A stretch of 64,000 bases of DNA from Ruminococcus_C callidus (GTDB lineage: Bacteria > Bacillota > Clostridia > Oscillospirales > Ruminococcaceae). The notes beneath the pieces were generated by a model. The model was not told the origin of the DNA. It worked only from the letters and a program-made list of their open reading frames with translations, and searched no databases. The position numbers were made by a program, and so were the translations under genes. Where the stretch lies: assembly GCF_049562855.1 (NCBI RefSeq), contig NZ_CP186925.1, forward strand, positions 2,232,001 through 2,296,000, given 5' to 3'. This document shows positions 1-7,945 of this stretch, one piece after another. Every line of letters begins with the position of its first letter. Position 1 is the first letter of the stretch.

Positions 1-80
1 TTTCTCCAAAGTAAAGGCACCACCGTGATTCGATGCCGGATCATATTTGATATTCTGACAGAAACAGAGGTTATACACAT

Positions 81-1487
81 ATGGTTTTTTCCCGATTGTT
101 TTTCATTTACCTATTCTTCCCCATTTGTTTTCTCTGCTATTTTGCGACAAAGAAAACCTCTTACCGCAACGCAGTGCTGATCGTCTTTTCCCTGTTGTTC
201 TACGCCTGCGGGGATATTTCCTTTTTGTGGCTGGTCGTCGCCAGTGCACTGGTCAACTTCGTGCTGGGGCGTGGCATCGACAAATTCCGCGACAAGGCTC
301 CCGCAAAGGCATTCTTGGCTCTGGGACTGGTGCTGAATCTGGGTACACTGGTGGGATTTAAGTACACCGGCTTTTTCATTGAGAACCTGAACAACTGGTT
401 CTCCCTTTCCATTCCCGTCCCCGACCTGCCGCTGCCGCTGGGCATCAGCTTTTTCACGTTCCGCACGGTTTCCTATCTCATCGACTGTGCGTGGGGCAAA
501 GTCAAGGCGGAACGAAATTTCTTCACGTTCCTGCTGTACGTTTCCTTTTTCCCGATCACCATTTCCGGACCGATCGCACGGTACGAAACCATGCAGGCAG
601 ATCTGCACCAGCGGCGGGTGTCTGCCGACGACCTTAGCATTGGCTTCGGACGCATTGCCGTTGGTCTGAGCAAAAAGGTCATACTGGCAGACCGGCTCTC
701 CGGCATCGTAGACCAGTTCCTGGGGAACGACTTCACCACCCAGACCACACTGGGTGTCTGGTACGGTGTAATTCTCTACGCCCTGCAAATGTACTTCGAT
801 TTCTCCGGCTATTCCGATATGGCAATTGGCATTGCCCGCATCTTCGGCTTTCATCTGGACGAAAACTTCCGCCACCCGTTCCTCTGCAAGGACATCACCG
901 AGTTCTGGCAGCGTTGGCACATTTCGCTGGGAACGTTCTTCCGCGACTACCTGCTGTACGTACCGCTGTTCGGCAAACGCCGGAAAATCGGCGGGCTGCT
1001 GCTGGTCTGGTTCTGTACCGGTCTGTGGCACGGTGCCAGCTGGAACTATATCATCTGGGGCATTTACTACGGACTGTTCCTCATGCTGGAAATGGGCATC
1101 GGCAAAAAGGGCATGAAAAAGATTCCGGCAGTGCTCCGGCATCTGTGCAACAAGATCGTCATCATTGTCGGGTTCGGCATCTTCTACTGCACCGGCGGTA
1201 TCGACCAGCTGGGGGATATGCTGCTGGCAATGGCAGGACAGAACGGCACCGGCTGGCTGGACACCATGCTGGTCACTTCTGTGCAGAACAACCTGTTCCT
1301 GCTGATGGCTGCCCTGCTGTGCTGCTTCCCGCTGCTGGAACTGCCGAAAAAGATCATGGCAAAAAATCCGGCTGCCAATGTTGCCCTGTCCGTCACCGGC
1401 ACAGTGCTTGCCGCCGGCCTGCTGGTCATCAGCAGCATTCTCATGGTAGATGCCACCAACACCCCGTTCCTGTACACCAAGTTCTGA
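81..1487 (+). CDS. MBOAT family membrane-bound O-acyltransferase
   Basis: The 468-residue protein is strongly hydrophobic throughout, with about ten membrane spans. It carries the MBOAT signature LWHGASWN near residue 316, whose His is the presumed catalytic residue of the family. The type is that of AlgI and DltB, which move an acyl group across or at the membrane onto an extracytoplasmic polymer. The start has a GAGG ten bases upstream. The gene heads a four-gene run (DHHW protein, FkbH-like protein, ACP), which suggests that the donor is an acyl-ACP made by the downstream genes. The family call is firm. The transferred group and the polymer are unknown. Bases 1-80 hold no gene I can support, and the operon may begin upstream of the window. 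Confidence 0.93.
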   Translation: MVFSRLFFIYLFFPICFLCYFATKKTSYRNAVLIVFSLLFYACGDISFLWLVVASALVNFVLGRGIDKFRDKAPAKAFLALGLVLNLGTLVGFKYTGFFIENLNNWFSLSIPVPDLPLPLGISFFTFRTVSYLIDCAWGKVKAERNFFTFLLYVSFFPITISGPIARYETMQADLHQRRVSADDLSIGFGRIAVGLSKKVILADRLSGIVDQFLGNDFTTQTTLGVWYGVILYALQMYFDFSGYSDMAIGIARIFGFHLDENFRHPFLCKDITEFWQRWHISLGTFFRDYLLYVPLFGKRRKIGGLLLVWFCTGLWHGASWNYIIWGIYYGLFLMLEMGIGKKGMKKIPAVLRHLCNKIVIIVGFGIFYCTGGIDQLGDMLLAMAGQNGTGWLDTMLVTSVQNNLFLLMAALLCCFPLLELPKKIMAKNPAANVALSVTGTVLAAGLLVISSILMVDATNTPFLYTKF

Positions 1488-1506
1488 TCCAAGGAGGGAG
1501 AACACC

Positions 1507-3117
1507 ATGGACGAAAACAACAAGCCGCAAAGTGACTTCGATCTGGACGCGGCACTGGCAGAAAAATTTCAGCAGGTACAGCAGGACGCAAACCGTCTGC
1601 GTGCCATGAATGACAATACCGATACACCGGCTTCTTCGCCTGTTCCGGAACCGACTGAGGTGCCGCAGGAACAGCCGGAACCGGAAACCGGATCCCCTGC
1701 TCCGGAGCCGGAATCACCGGAAGAACCGGCTGCTACCACCAAGGAGGACAAAGCCGCAGCCAAAGAGCGAAAAGCCCGCTACAAGCTGAAACGGCAGCTC
1801 CTGATCACCAACCGCATCGGTGCCGTTGTGCGGATCTTCGCCATAGGAACGATCATCTTCGGCGGCTCGATCTTCCTGCTGGTGGGCACACGCCCCACGG
1901 AATCCGCCGAGGAAAACCGAAAGCTTGCCACGCCGCCCGGCTTCTCCCTCGAAGCACTGGGCAGCGGCGACTATGTGAAAGACCTGATGCACTATTATGA
2001 GGACACCGTCCCCGGACGCAGCAGCTTCAAGCACATGATCAGCAAACTGGAAAGCTATCAGGGCTTACAGGGCGAGGACAAGGTACAGTTCTACGGCAAC
2101 ATTGCCCCCGTCAAAAAAGAGGAAACCGCCGATGCGGACAGCAGGACAACGACGACTGCACCGGTTGCCAGCGGAAACCGTTCCACAGAAACCACCACGG
2201 CAACTACCATTGTCACCGAGCCGGAGCCGGATCCTGTGGAGATCGGCGATGGCATTGTGCTGGTGGACAAGCGGGCGATCAGCATTTACGGCGGCAGCTT
2301 CTCCCGCGGGGAAAAGTATGCGGCAACGCTGAACGAATACAAGAAACAGCTGGGCAGCAAGGTCAATGTCTATTCGCTGGTGGCTCCTACGGCAGTATCG
2401 TTCTACCTGCCGGATTCCTACGCGGGCTATACCGGCAGCGAACCCGACAACATCGACCACATTGACGAAAACCTGAAAGATGTCAAGGCAGTCGATGCCT
2501 ATGCAGCACTGGCGGCACACACGGACGAGGACATCTATGCCCGCACCGACCACCACTGGCTGCCGCTGGGGGCATACTACGCCGCAGAAGCCTTTGCCAA
2601 GACGGCAAACGTCAGCTTCGCTCCCCTGTCCGGCTACACCAAGACCACCCTGTCCGGCTATCTGGGCAGCATGTACACGTTCACCAAGAGTGCCGTCCTA
2701 CAGGAGAATCCGGAGGACTTCACCTATTATACGCCCCACAACCAGTACACCACCCAGTATTATGACACCAACTTCACCAACGAACGGGACGGCAAGCTGC
2801 TGATCTCGCTGGACAACGTGGAGCCGGTCAGCTGGTATCTGGTGTTCATGGGCGGCGACGAAAAGATCACCCACGTGAAAACCGATGTCACCAACAAGCG
2901 GACACTGGTGATCGTCAAGGACAGCTACGGCAACGCCCTTGTCCCTTATCTCACGCAGTCCTTCTCGGACATCTACGTGATCGATATGCGTTACTTCGAC
3001 CTGAACGCCGTTTCCTTTATGCAGCAGGTCGGTGCAACAGATGTGCTGTTCGCCATGAACACGTTCAGTGCCACCGGCGGCAACAGCGAATGTCTGGAAA
3101 CAATTCGGACACAATAA
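1507..3117 (+). CDS. DHHW-type membrane-anchored SGNH-like protein
   Basis: The start is ATG 1507 behind AAGGAGGG, giving 536 residues; an upstream in-frame start lacks a site. The first ~100 residues are cytoplasmic, rich in Pro, Glu and Ala and then basic. One membrane span follows at about 103-127, then a large outside domain. That domain has the family's two marks: DHHW near residue 347, and KDSYGNA near 471, whose Ser is the likely nucleophile. A Thr-rich linker lies around 210-250. DHHW proteins are relatives of AlgJ/AlgX and sit beside MBOAT acyltransferases, where they are thought to complete transfer of the acyl group to the polymer (compare DltD). The gene lies 19 bases after the MBOAT gene and 12 before the FkbH gene. 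Confidence 0.88.
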   Translation: MDENNKPQSDFDLDAALAEKFQQVQQDANRLRAMNDNTDTPASSPVPEPTEVPQEQPEPETGSPAPEPESPEEPAATTKEDKAAAKERKARYKLKRQLLITNRIGAVVRIFAIGTIIFGGSIFLLVGTRPTESAEENRKLATPPGFSLEALGSGDYVKDLMHYYEDTVPGRSSFKHMISKLESYQGLQGEDKVQFYGNIAPVKKEETADADSRTTTTAPVASGNRSTETTTATTIVTEPEPDPVEIGDGIVLVDKRAISIYGGSFSRGEKYAATLNEYKKQLGSKVNVYSLVAPTAVSFYLPDSYAGYTGSEPDNIDHIDENLKDVKAVDAYAALAAHTDEDIYARTDHHWLPLGAYYAAEAFAKTANVSFAPLSGYTKTTLSGYLGSMYTFTKSAVLQENPEDFTYYTPHNQYTTQYYDTNFTNERDGKLLISLDNVEPVSWYLVFMGGDEKITHVKTDVTNKRTLVIVKDSYGNALVPYLTQSFSDIYVIDMRYFDLNAVSFMQQVGATDVLFAMNTFSATGGNSECLETIRTQ

Positions 3118-3129
3118 GAGGGTTCACAA

Positions 3130-4929
3130 ATGAAAGAACTGGAATATCCCTTTGACAGCAGCTTTCTGCTGCAAAAACGACGCAAACTGAAAAAAGCCCT
3201 TCTGGCAGACGGCTCTGCCCGCATGGAAAAACGCATTGCCGTGCTGGGCGGTTCCACCACCAACGACATTGTTTCCATGCTGGAACTGTTCCTGCTGAAC
3301 TGCGGCATTCAGCCGGTGTTCTACCAGTCGGAATACGCACAGTACTGGCAGGATGCCATGTTCGATGCTCCGGAACTGGCAGCATTTCAGCCGGATCTGA
3401 TCTTTATCCACACCACAAGCCGCAACATCACCGAAGCCCCGCTGCCCCTGTCCGCTTCAGAACAGGAAGTACAGGACGCACTGGAACGGCAGTACACCCA
3501 CTTCACCCAGATGTGGGAACACCTCGCGGCAACATACCACTGCCCCATTTTGCAGAACAACTTTGAACTGCCGGCAACGCGGCTCATGGGCAACCGCGAC
3601 GGGTGGGACTGCCACGGCATGGTGTGGTTCATCTCGGAACTGAACCGGAAATTCGGGCAGTATGCCGCCGCACACAACGACTTCTACATTCACGATATAC
3701 ACTATCTGGCGGCAAGCTACGGGCTGGACGCATGGCACGACAATTCCTACTGGTACCTCTACAAATACGCCATGACGCTGGACGCGATTCCGGAATTTGC
3801 CTACAGCCTGACACGAATCATTCGCTCCATTTACGGCAAGAACAAAAAGGTGCTGGCTCTGGACTTGGACAACACCCTCTGGGGCGGTGTCATTGGCGAT
3901 GACGGACAAGAGGGCATCTCTATCGGGCAGGAAACCGCCGAAGCGGAGGCATACACCGAGGTACAGGAATACTGCAAGGCACAAAAACAGCTGGGCGTAC
4001 TCCTTACGATCTGCTCCAAAAACGAACCGGAAAACGCCAGACTGGGACTTTCGCACCCCGATTCTGTCCTGCACGAGGACGACTTCGTGGCAATCAAAGC
4101 CAACTGGGAACCGAAAGACCGGAATCTGGTACAGACTGCGGCGGAACTCTCCCTGCTGCCGGAAAGCTTCGTCTTTGTGGACGACAACCCCGCAGAACGG
4201 GAAATCGTTTCCGCCCAGATCGCCGGCATTGCCGTGCCGGAATTTCAGGATCCTGCGGACTGCATTCGGGTGCTGGATCACGCGGGCTACTTTGAAACCA
4301 CCACGTTTTCCGCAGCAGATGCCAGCCGCAGCGAAATGTACCGTGCCAATGCCCAGCGTGCCCAGATGCAGCAGACCTATGCCAACTACACAGACTATCT
4401 GCTGGGGCTGGATATGCACGCAGACATTCGGGATTTTGATGCGGTAGCACTCCCCCGCATTGTCCAGCTGACCAACAAGAGCAACCAGTTCAACCTGACC
4501 ACACGGCGGTATACCCAGAGCGAAATGGAACAGGTGGCTGCCGATCACAAGCACATTCGCCTGTACGGACGGCTGCGGGACAAGTTCGGCGACAACGGCA
4601 TTGTTTCCGTCGTTATCGGAGAGATCTCCGGCGACACCCTGCACATCGAACTGTGGCTGATGAGCTGCCGTGTACTGAAACGGGATATGGAACTGGCGAT
4701 GCTGGACACCCTTGTGGCAGAGTGCCGGAAGCAGGGCATCACCGCCATCTGCGGCTATTACTACAAGACCGCCAAAAACGCCATGGTCAAAGACCTGTTC
4801 GGGACATTCGGCTTTACGAAAACCGAACAGTTCGAGAACGGCGACAGCACATGGCGTATGGAAATCGCCGGCTATGAAAACCAGAATCATGTGATTCAAG
4901 TCAACGAAAAGGAGCATCAGCAAGCATGA
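3130..4929 (+). CDS. FkbH-like HAD-IIIC family protein
   Basis: The 599-residue protein has an N-terminal SGNH-like region (1-230). A HAD domain follows, with motif I ALDLDNTLWGG at about 243 and VDDNPAER at about 351. The C-terminal third (440-590) resembles a GNAT fold. FkbH proteins of polyketide and tetronate pathways load a glyceryl unit from 1,3-bisphosphoglycerate onto an ACP and remove the phosphate. The adjacent ACP gene, overlapping by 4 bases (ATGA), makes the same chemistry plausible here. The acyl group would then be handed to the MBOAT protein. The family is clear; the substrate is inferred from homologues and context. Confidence 0.88.
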   Translation: MKELEYPFDSSFLLQKRRKLKKALLADGSARMEKRIAVLGGSTTNDIVSMLELFLLNCGIQPVFYQSEYAQYWQDAMFDAPELAAFQPDLIFIHTTSRNITEAPLPLSASEQEVQDALERQYTHFTQMWEHLAATYHCPILQNNFELPATRLMGNRDGWDCHGMVWFISELNRKFGQYAAAHNDFYIHDIHYLAASYGLDAWHDNSYWYLYKYAMTLDAIPEFAYSLTRIIRSIYGKNKKVLALDLDNTLWGGVIGDDGQEGISIGQETAEAEAYTEVQEYCKAQKQLGVLLTICSKNEPENARLGLSHPDSVLHEDDFVAIKANWEPKDRNLVQTAAELSLLPESFVFVDDNPAEREIVSAQIAGIAVPEFQDPADCIRVLDHAGYFETTTFSAADASRSEMYRANAQRAQMQQTYANYTDYLLGLDMHADIRDFDAVALPRIVQLTNKSNQFNLTTRRYTQSEMEQVAADHKHIRLYGRLRDKFGDNGIVSVVIGEISGDTLHIELWLMSCRVLKRDMELAMLDTLVAECRKQGITAICGYYYKTAKNAMVKDLFGTFGFTKTEQFENGDSTWRMEIAGYENQNHVIQVNEKEHQQA

Positions 4930-5204
4930 CACACGAAGCGATTATGGAGAAACTGAACGAAATCTTTCAGGACATTTTTGACGATGACACGCTGGTCATC
5001 ACAGAGAACACCACTGCCAACGACATTGAGGACTGGGACAGTCTGGAACACATCAACCTCGTCAGTGCTGTGGAAAAGGCATTCGGCATGAAATTCAGGA
5101 TGCAGGAAGTTTCCGGCATGAAAAATGTAGGCGAAATGGCAGACATTATTGCTGCCCGTGCCGAAGAACCGAAGCCGAAAAAGCGGGGATTGTTCCGGCG
5201 GTAA
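4926..5204 (+). CDS. acyl carrier protein of the MBOAT operon
   Basis: The 92-residue ACP has the phosphopantetheine site DSLEH with Ser39. It starts inside the stop codon of the FkbH gene (4-base ATGA overlap), a sign of translational coupling. Unlike a housekeeping AcpP it ends in a basic tail of about eleven residues rich in Lys and Arg after position 81, which could hold it near the membrane or the acyltransferase. A strong terminator follows at 5254, so this is the last gene of the operon. It is most likely the dedicated carrier for the acyl unit used by the MBOAT protein, not the fatty-acid synthesis ACP. Confidence 0.9.
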   Translation: MTHEAIMEKLNEIFQDIFDDDTLVITENTTANDIEDWDSLEHINLVSAVEKAFGMKFRMQEVSGMKNVGEMADIIAARAEEPKPKKRGLFRR

Positions 5205-5253
5205 GCGTTTTTTGCTGCTGGAAGAACAAAAAAATTGGCAACAAAATACAAAG

Positions 5254-5297
5254 AACGCCTGAAATGTGCAGAAATAGCTGGACATTTCAGGCGTTTT
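5254..5297 (+). terminator. terminator of the MBOAT-ACP operon
   Basis: A perfect 14-base stem (5254-5267 with 5282-5295) has a 14-base loop and a short T run. The right arm also contains the -35 box of the next gene's promoter. Confidence 0.85.
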
Positions 5298-5307
5298 GCT
5301 GTATAAT
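5279..5307 (+). promoter_or_regulatory. sigma-A promoter of the 5353 gene
   Basis: TGGACA (5279-5284), a 17-base spacer, then TATAAT (5302-5307). The -35 box lies inside the right arm of the preceding terminator hairpin. Confidence 0.75.
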
Positions 5308-5352
5308 GATGATAGATTTGTATACCATTCGAATCCACTCGGAGGAATCCAG

Positions 5353-6513
5353 ATGCCAAAAGAACAGTTTTTATCTTATCAAAAAGAAAATCATCACCCG
5401 TCACAGCCACCGGTACTGGACGCTGTCGGGTCGGTTCTGAATGCCCTGTGTGTCACCAAAGGATACACTTGGAAAGAGGCGTACTGCAAGCTGATCGCCG
5501 TCGCGGGAAAAATCGGGCAGATGCCCCAATATCCCAAAACCATTCGGGAACTGCTGCATGAAGAAGGGTTCTTTTTGCAGGCAAAAACCAATGTCAACAA
5601 GTGTATACGGGAGATCATTGCCGATTGCAACCACAGCTTTCATGACGGCGAAGTGGTCATACTGAATTTGTCCGTCGGACACACGAACACGGACGACGGG
5701 GAATATTGTCCCCTCGTGCCCCATGATCTGGACGGACAGACAAAGTATGCCCTGCACTTCCCGCAGGACAACAGAGATCGGATCGCCCGTGAAGTGTGGG
5801 TTGCCTGGAAAGACGGACAGGATCACAGCCCCCTGCCGCAGCAGCAGAGCCGTACACAGAGAAAAGAGCTGAAACTCCACATCGAAGAAAATGAATCGTT
5901 GGTAGTCCTGAACGAAAATCCCAACGACAACTACATTGGAGATTGTGCCGTCAGAGCCTTTGCAGCAGTTCTGGAGATCCCGTGGGCAGAAGCCATAAAA
6001 AGGCTTGCCGAAGCTCAAAACTACGCGGCGACCATTCTCAATGGGAAAAAAAACATCGATGCCCTTTTGAAAAAAGAGGGGTTCGAGAAATTCGATGCCA
6101 TGAAGCGAAACGGAAAGATCCTGACCGGCAAGGAGTTTTGCAGCCTGATTCACGACATGTTTCCGGCGGGAACAAGAATATACGCGTATTCGGGAAGAAG
6201 CCATGTAGTTGCCATTCTGGTGTTTGACGGGGAATACAAAATCGTGGACACGTGGGACAGCACCAACCGAAAAATCATAGAATACTGGGCAAAATATCCC
6301 CAAAAGCCCAAAAGACCGAGAAAAACAGAAGCACCGACAGAAAAACTCACAGCACTCTCTGTCGGCATGACCATTCAGCACAAGACCTTCGGGAACGGCA
6401 AAGTGACTGCCCTTTCTGATACCATTGCCACCATTCAGTTTGCCGGCGGTGTCGAGAAAAAGTTTGCAGTCGCTTGGGTGCTGGGGAATTGCAAACCATG
6501 TGAAACTGCCTGA
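5353..6513 (+). CDS. unknown protein, papain-like fold plus Tudor-like tail
   Basis: Start ATG 5353 follows GGAGGA by seven bases, giving 386 residues. I do not know a named family. The central part (about 190-315) has the layout of a papain-like cysteine peptidase: GDCAVRAF with Cys198, GRSHVVAI with His284, and DTWDST with Asp299-302. A similar order of motifs occurs in small uncharacterised phage and plasmid proteins. The N-terminal half looks like a diverged copy of the same lobe: a W-KEA helix and an I-LL-EGF stretch recur, but Ser stands where the Cys would be. The C-terminal 45 residues match the HKTFGNGKV type of small Tudor-like domain seen at the end of PcrA/UvrD helicases. It has its own promoter and terminator. 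Peptidase activity is only a possibility. Confidence 0.7.
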   Translation: MPKEQFLSYQKENHHPSQPPVLDAVGSVLNALCVTKGYTWKEAYCKLIAVAGKIGQMPQYPKTIRELLHEEGFFLQAKTNVNKCIREIIADCNHSFHDGEVVILNLSVGHTNTDDGEYCPLVPHDLDGQTKYALHFPQDNRDRIAREVWVAWKDGQDHSPLPQQQSRTQRKELKLHIEENESLVVLNENPNDNYIGDCAVRAFAAVLEIPWAEAIKRLAEAQNYAATILNGKKNIDALLKKEGFEKFDAMKRNGKILTGKEFCSLIHDMFPAGTRIYAYSGRSHVVAILVFDGEYKIVDTWDSTNRKIIEYWAKYPQKPKRPRKTEAPTEKLTALSVGMTIQHKTFGNGKVTALSDTIATIQFAGGVEKKFAVAWVLGNCKPCETA

Positions 6514-6531
6514 ACTTCTACCGAAAAAGAG

Positions 6532-6569
6532 AAAAGCTGGTATTCTATGCAAGAGAATACCAGCTTTTT
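6532..6569 (+). terminator. terminator of the 5353 gene
   Basis: A perfect 15-base stem (6532-6546 with 6554-6568), a seven-base loop and a T run. It sits 19 bases after the stop codon and 20 bases before a MITE copy. Confidence 0.88.
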
Positions 6570-6588
6570 GTATTCAGTATTGCCTTTA

Positions 6589-6760
6589 GGCAATACCGCA
6601 CAAAGAGCGTCTGGCGACTTTGCACGCCATCTGCTTGCAAATTTCCCGTCATATTTCACAAAAATGCTCGTGAATACATCCAGTATTCACTCCGCTTTTT
6701 GTTTCATCTGACGAAAAATTTGACGACGCATCTGTCGCACAATCTTTGTGCGGTATTGTC
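6589..6760. mobile_element. MITE-like palindromic element, copy 1 (172 bp)
   Basis: Terminal inverted repeats are GGCAATACCGCACAAAGA, with slight variation at the right end. The centre is an inverted repeat around GTGAATAC/GTATTCAC. Flanking 4-base duplications are TTTA (6585-6588 and 6761-6764). It is inverted relative to copies 2, 3, 5, 6 and 8. It encodes no protein; short frames inside it are not genes. The right-hand duplication contains the stop codon of the small gene at 6762-6992. Confidence 0.88.
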
Positions 6761-6761
6761 T

Positions 6762-6992
6762 TTACTTCGACGCCATTTCGCCCAACGTCCGAATCATTTC
6801 CAGATCGTCCTGTGTCACACGCATGTTGGTGCAGAGTTCTCTGCCCTCGGCGGTAGTCAGGCTGATCTCGATCACGCTGCCCTCGTTGATTGCCTTAGAA
6901 GCAGCGGAGAAAAACAGAGGCACTTTCGGGTGGTTCTGCCGAAATTTCGTCAGCATGGTTTTCAGTTGCAAAATCATTTTGGGATTCATCAT
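6762..6992 (-). CDS. small conserved-looking partner of the ThiF/MoeB protein
   Basis: The 76-residue protein has no recognised domain. It is predicted soluble, with a basic N-terminal helix and an acidic C-terminal helix. Its start overlaps the stop of the upstream ThiF/MoeB-type gene by four bases (ATGA) and has AAGGAG ten bases before it, so the two are translated together. It does not end in the Gly-Gly tail of ThiS/MoaD sulfur carriers, so it is not an obvious substrate of its neighbour. The stop codon TAA lies in the 4-base duplication made by the adjacent MITE. The gene is real by operon structure; its function is unknown. Confidence 0.72.
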   Translation of the reverse strand: MMNPKMILQLKTMLTKFRQNHPKVPLFFSAASKAINEGSVIEISLTTAEGRELCTNMRVTQDDLEMIRTLGEMASK

Positions 6993-7747
6993 AAGTCAGT
7001 TACTCCTTTTCTGGTATGCAGCGGACAGTGCTCCGATATGTGGGGAAACGGCACCGTGCGGAACTGCATTCGCAGTCCGTCCAGCACCAACAGCTTTCCC
7101 GTCAGAAGCGACGGAATTCCCAGCAGGTACCGAATTGCCTCCGCAGCCTGTATGGTGCCGATGATGCCGGCAGTGACACCAATTACCGGAATGGGTGCCG
7201 GTGCATTGTCCTCCGGAACCTCTCCGAAGATGCAGCGGTAACACGGCCCCTTTTCCGGCACATATGTCATCACCTGTCCGGAAAAGCCTGTGATGCCGCC
7301 GTGCACAAAGGGCTTTTCTGCGGAAACACAGACATCGTTGATCAGAAACTTGTTCTCCAGCTGGTCGGTCGCATCAATGACAATGTCATAATCCGGCAGC
7401 ACCTGCCGCAGGTGTGCCCCGTCCATAAACTGAGAGTACGTCTGCACATGCACCTGTGCGTTCAGTCCGTGGAGAGATTTCGCGGCGGAAACGGCTTTGT
7501 TCTGCCCCAGACGGGATTCCTTGTGTAGGATTTGCCGCTGGAGATTGGACAGCTCCACGGTATCGCCGTCCGCAATGCCAATGGTTCCCACACCGGCTGC
7601 AGCAAGATAATACGCCGCCGGACTGCCCAGTCCGCCTGCTCCGATCACCAGCACACGGCTGCGTTTCAGAGTTTCCTGACCAGCTTCGCCCAGTTCCGGC
7701 ATCATGATCTGGCGGACATAACGTTCCTGTTCCTGTGATGTCAGCAT
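6989..7747 (-). CDS. HesA/MoeB/ThiF family adenylyltransferase
   Basis: The 252-residue protein has the E1-like Rossmann nucleotide motif VIGAGGLGSPAA near residue 32, and the NLQRQ motif that follows in MoeB and ThiF. It also has the CYRC pair near 168 and a late HCPLH that could complete a metal site. Such proteins adenylate the C-terminal glycine of a ubiquitin-like sulfur carrier (ThiS, MoaD) or act in related sulfur transfer. No carrier gene, thiG, thiH or moa gene is adjacent, so the pathway is not fixed. A GGAG lies only four bases before ATG 7747, which is short. It shares an operon with the 76-residue protein downstream. A MITE separates it from tcdA upstream. Confidence 0.85.
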   Translation of the reverse strand: MLTSQEQERYVRQIMMPELGEAGQETLKRSRVLVIGAGGLGSPAAYYLAAAGVGTIGIADGDTVELSNLQRQILHKESRLGQNKAVSAAKSLHGLNAQVHVQTYSQFMDGAHLRQVLPDYDIVIDATDQLENKFLINDVCVSAEKPFVHGGITGFSGQVMTYVPEKGPCYRCIFGEVPEDNAPAPIPVIGVTAGIIGTIQAAEAIRYLLGIPSLLTGKLLVLDGLRMQFRTVPFPHISEHCPLHTRKGVTDL

Positions 7748-7772
7748 GATGCTCCTTTCTCTGTTGCCTTAA

Positions 7773-7945
7773 GGAAACACTGCATAAAGCCCGCCTGACG
7801 GCTTTGCACGCAATCTGCTTGCAGATTTTCCGTCATATTGCCCAGAAATCCCTTGCCAGACATCAAGTATGCCTGCGGAATTTCTATGCAATCTGCCGAA
7901 AAATCTGACTACGCATCTTACGCACAAGCTTTATGCAGTGTTTCC
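7773..7945. mobile_element. MITE-like element, diverged subfamily (173 bp)
   Basis: Terminal inverted repeats of about 18 bases (GGAAACACTGCATAAAG at both ends). Flanking duplications are TTAA (7769-7772 and 7946-7949). Length and layout match the 172-bp family, and short internal words are shared (for example CTTTGCACGC and ATCTGCTTGCA), but the sequence has diverged. The right duplication holds the stop codon of tcdA. Confidence 0.82.

Noticed and set aside
111..1523. Long minus-strand frame opposite the MBOAT gene
   Set aside because: It is a shadow of the MBOAT gene. Composition is Gln/His-rich with no domain, no ribosome site, and the plus-strand protein is a clear family member.
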